Source: CALXSC01 sp964493475
GTDB lineage: Bacteria; Pseudomonadota; Alphaproteobacteria; Rickettsiales; UBA1997
DNA: 7,241 nt
Assembly (NCBI GenBank): GCA_964493475.1
Contig: CAZBNS010000084.1
Span: 1 to 7,241 of the forward strand
Reading direction: 5' to 3'
This document shows positions 5,664 through 7,241 of the stretch, one piece after another (the first letter of the stretch is position 1; each line of letters begins with the position of its first letter). Position numbers and translations under genes: made by a program. The notes below the pieces were generated by a model. The model was not told the DNA's origin, searched no databases, and saw only the letters and a program-made list of their open reading frames with translations.

Positions 5664-5754
5664 ATAAATCCCCTGCATAAATAATTTATTTTCAATGGAT
5701 AAAAATATTTTGACAATAATTTTAAATAAGGAAATTGTTTATACAAAAGTTTTA

Positions 5755-6630
5755 ATGAAAAAAGTTTTATTTTTTATTATTCTATTATTTAGTTTTTTGC
5801 AATATGCGTTTGCAAATACCTTTGACATTGTCGCAAGAGTCAATGATGAAGTAATAACGAAATATGATTTAAACAATCACTCAAAGTTATTCACGGAATA
5901 TTTTGACGATAATAAATTCAACAATGACGAAATTTTAGATAGTTTAATAGAGGAAAAATTAAAATCAAACGCAATTAAAAATGAAAAAATAGTATTTGAC
6001 GAAAAAGAGTTTGAATATTTTTTAGAGAATTTTAACAAAAAAAATAAAATAAAAAATCAGCATAATAAATATTTTGTCAATTTTTTAAAAAATAATTTTT
6101 TATGGAATAAGCTAATAGAAACAAAAATCGCACCAAATATAAATATTTCATCAAGTGAAGTAGATGACGCACTGGAATATTTAGTTGAAAAACCAATTAG
6201 AACTAGATATAACATCTCTCAAATAATAATCTATAAAAATTCACATTCCAGCACAAAAAACATTATAGAGAAACTCTACTCCGAAATAACAGGAAAAAAT
6301 AATTTTGAAGACATAGCGGGCAAATTTTCCCAAAACAATAAGGAAAATAAAGGTTATATCGGCTGGATAGACGAAAAAGATATAAATCCCGAAATTTATT
6401 TGGCAATAAAAAATCTACAAGTTAATGAAATTACTAAACCACTATATTTTGGAGATGACTCTTCCGGCTATTACATAATCGTCAAATTAAATGATAAAAA
6501 GCGAGAAAAAATTGCTAAAAATGAAGATGTGCTAAGAGTTAAATATATATTATACAACCAAAAATTAAGCCTAGAAATAAAAAAATACTTAGACAATTTA
6601 TATGATAATAGTTTTATAGAAAAGTACTAA
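5755..6630 (+). CDS. surA: SurA-like periplasmic peptidyl-prolyl isomerase (single parvulin)
   Basis: From the ATG at 5755 the product has 291 residues with a textbook signal peptide (MKKVLFFIILLFSFLQYAFA, cleavage after residue 20). The mature protein opens with FDIVARVNDEVITKYDL (23-39), the hallmark N-terminal helix-strand of SurA-type chaperones for outer-membrane proteins. A charged helical region follows, then one parvulin-type rotamase domain (about 152-246, including GYIGWIDEKDI and the GYYIIVKL strand), and a final helix. E. coli SurA has 428 residues and two parvulin domains, so this is a short form, as is common in reduced alphaproteobacteria. The open frame begins earlier, at an ATG at 5695, but those 20 residues would bury the signal peptide. 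Neither start has a good ribosome binding site. The gene follows ctpA by 91 bp with no terminator seen between them, so cotranscription is likely. Confidence 0.82.
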   Translation: MKKVLFFIILLFSFLQYAFANTFDIVARVNDEVITKYDLNNHSKLFTEYFDDNKFNNDEILDSLIEEKLKSNAIKNEKIVFDEKEFEYFLENFNKKNKIKNQHNKYFVNFLKNNFLWNKLIETKIAPNINISSSEVDDALEYLVEKPIRTRYNISQIIIYKNSHSSTKNIIEKLYSEITGKNNFEDIAGKFSQNNKENKGYIGWIDEKDINPEIYLAIKNLQVNEITKPLYFGDDSSGYYIIVKLNDKKREKIAKNEDVLRVKYILYNQKLSLEIKKYLDNLYDNSFIEKY

Positions 6631-6660
6631 TTGCACACAATTCTATTTATAATTTCACCG

Positions 6661-6987
6661 CTAATTTTTTTTAATAACACTTTCCAACAGATTTTCCACT
6701 CTCTCAACCATACACTCGCAGGTCCTATGTCCTTCATGTGTTCTTTCTATATATCTTAATAATCTTCTTAGTGTTCTTGTATCTCGTTTTGCATTAAAAT
6801 TATTATTTACTATATATTGGAAAGCTTTTCTTTCTAATTGAAATAGTTTTTCTTCTAATAATTGTCTTTCTATTTCTTTTATTTCGTCATTTAAATTATT
6901 AGAAAAATTATTTAAGTTTTTTTGTTTTACAATGTCTATTTTCTCATTTAAAGTATTGTTAAGATTTTTTAATTTATCAGTAATCAT
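6661..6987 (-). CDS. Charged helical (coiled-coil-like) protein, unknown function
   Basis: This is a 108-residue protein that I do not recognise. It is almost entirely predicted-helix sequence: residues 1-60 are asparagine-, lysine- and glutamate-rich with heptad-like leucines (NLNDEIKEIERQLLEEKL). A strongly basic segment follows (KRDTRTLRRLLRYIERTHEG, 68-87), then a pair of cysteines (CEC, 90-92) and a final acidic helix. There is no signal peptide or membrane segment, so it should be cytoplasmic. The start is supported by AAGG at 6997-6994, 6 nt before the ATG. It converges with surA, leaving 30 bp between the stop codons. The structured RNA and terminator at 7021-7207 lie just upstream on the same strand. 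The basic segment would fit nucleic-acid binding, but that is only a guess. Confidence 0.7.
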   Translation of the reverse strand: MITDKLKNLNNTLNEKIDIVKQKNLNNFSNNLNDEIKEIERQLLEEKLFQLERKAFQYIVNNNFNAKRDTRTLRRLLRYIERTHEGHRTCECMVERVENLLESVIKKN

Positions 6988-7020
6988 ATTTTACCTTTTT
7001 TATTATTAATAAATTTTAAT

Positions 7021-7044
7021 AAAAATCGCACTTAAAAAAGTGCG
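7021..7044 (-). terminator. Intrinsic terminator on the minus strand
   Basis: On the minus strand CGCACTT (7044-7038) pairs perfectly with AAGTGCG (7033-7027) around a 4-nt loop, followed by ATTTTT (7026-7021). It ends the structured RNA upstream and lies 23 nt before the AAGG site of the gene at 6987. Confidence 0.75.
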
Positions 7045-7207
7045 GAGGTTAAGAAAACTGACAGGATCAGCCCTTACGGCCTTTTAACTCATACAAGTAT
7101 GAATTATTATAATCGTAAGCCTCCGCTATATCGTTAGATATAACGAAAGCCTGCGAACCATCTTTAAATCCTGTTTTGGTTTCTTAAGCCATCACTTTGC
7201 CCGTAGG
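7021..7207 (-). ncRNA. Structured RNA or attenuating leader, minus strand
   Basis: This segment is non-coding, densely paired and terminator-ended on the minus strand. Read 5' to 3' on that strand, GCCTACG (7207-7201) pairs with CGCAGGC (7154-7148). TCGTTA/TAACGA forms a tight hairpin near 7146-7131. GCGGAGG (7126-7120) pairs with CCTCCGC (7048-7042). CTTACG (7119-7114) pairs with CGTAAG (7078-7073) around the small hairpin TCATAC-TT-GTATGA (7102-7089). A further long-range match (TTAAGAAA...ACAGGAT with ATCCTGT...TTTCTTAA) crosses the first stem and would make a pseudoknot. The CCTCCGC strand shares three bases with the terminator stem, so the two compete, as in an attenuator. It may be a free small RNA, with length near 6S RNA, or a leader of the gene at 6987. 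No promoter is visible, and the 5' end may lie beyond the window. Confidence 0.55.
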
Positions 7208-7241
7208 CAATTAAATTGTTAATTATTTGGTTTTATTTGTC

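Noticed and set aside
5710..5715. TTGACA as the -35 of a surA promoter
   Set aside because: No acceptable -10 lies 16-18 bp downstream; the TATACA at 5740-5745 is 24 bp away.
7042..7126. Possible tRNA or tmRNA (7-bp GCGGAGG stem, and GGGCTGATCCTG resembling the start of tmRNA)
   Set aside because: There is no TTCRA T-loop, no GGATTCGAC motif and no tag reading frame ending in alanines; the frame from the GCT at 7120 ends in GRKG.

Overview
This is an AT-rich stretch (roughly 27-30% G+C by eye) of a Gram-negative bacterial chromosome. The gene set is an S41 processing protease, a short single-parvulin SurA-type chaperone, TsaE, and a tiny lipoprotein with a Rickettsiales-like tail. Together with low G+C, weak Shine-Dalgarno signals and repeat-rich non-coding DNA, it suggests a host-associated alphaproteobacterium (Rickettsiales or Holosporales type). 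That placement is inference; there is no rRNA or tRNA to anchor it.

Left part (1-1660): a gene-poor, repeat-bearing region. Three copies of a ~22-33 bp repeat lie at 1-153. A gene at 422-1330 with a near-consensus sigma70 promoter encodes a solenoid-like protein of about eleven 19-residue units. It has no signal peptide and no family that I recognise. The gene is followed by a perfect 11-bp hairpin, a second strong hairpin (1404-1448), and a diverged copy of a sequence that also lies upstream of the gene, so the gene is bracketed by related direct repeats.

Middle (1666-3480): a NagA-type N-acetylglucosamine-6-phosphate deacetylase that begins directly at the barrel and lacks the usual N-terminal beta-sandwich strands. 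It is followed by a structured non-coding segment (about 3099-3300) with its own candidate promoter, a long rod-like stem and an intrinsic terminator, then a 52-residue membrane protein with a good ribosome binding site.

Right part (3461-6630): tsaE on the minus strand, then a plus-strand run of three exported proteins: a 48-residue lipoprotein, a CtpA-type C-terminal processing protease and a SurA-like parvulin. The run looks like an envelope protein quality-control cluster.

End (6661-7241): a minus-strand gene for a 108-residue charged helical protein of unknown function. It is preceded on the same strand by a second structured, terminator-ended RNA (about 7021-7207). Both structured elements sit just upstream of a small unknown gene, with the terminator 20-30 nt before the ribosome binding site, and both contain pairings that compete with the terminator. 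They could be independent small RNAs or attenuating leaders; the sequence alone does not decide.
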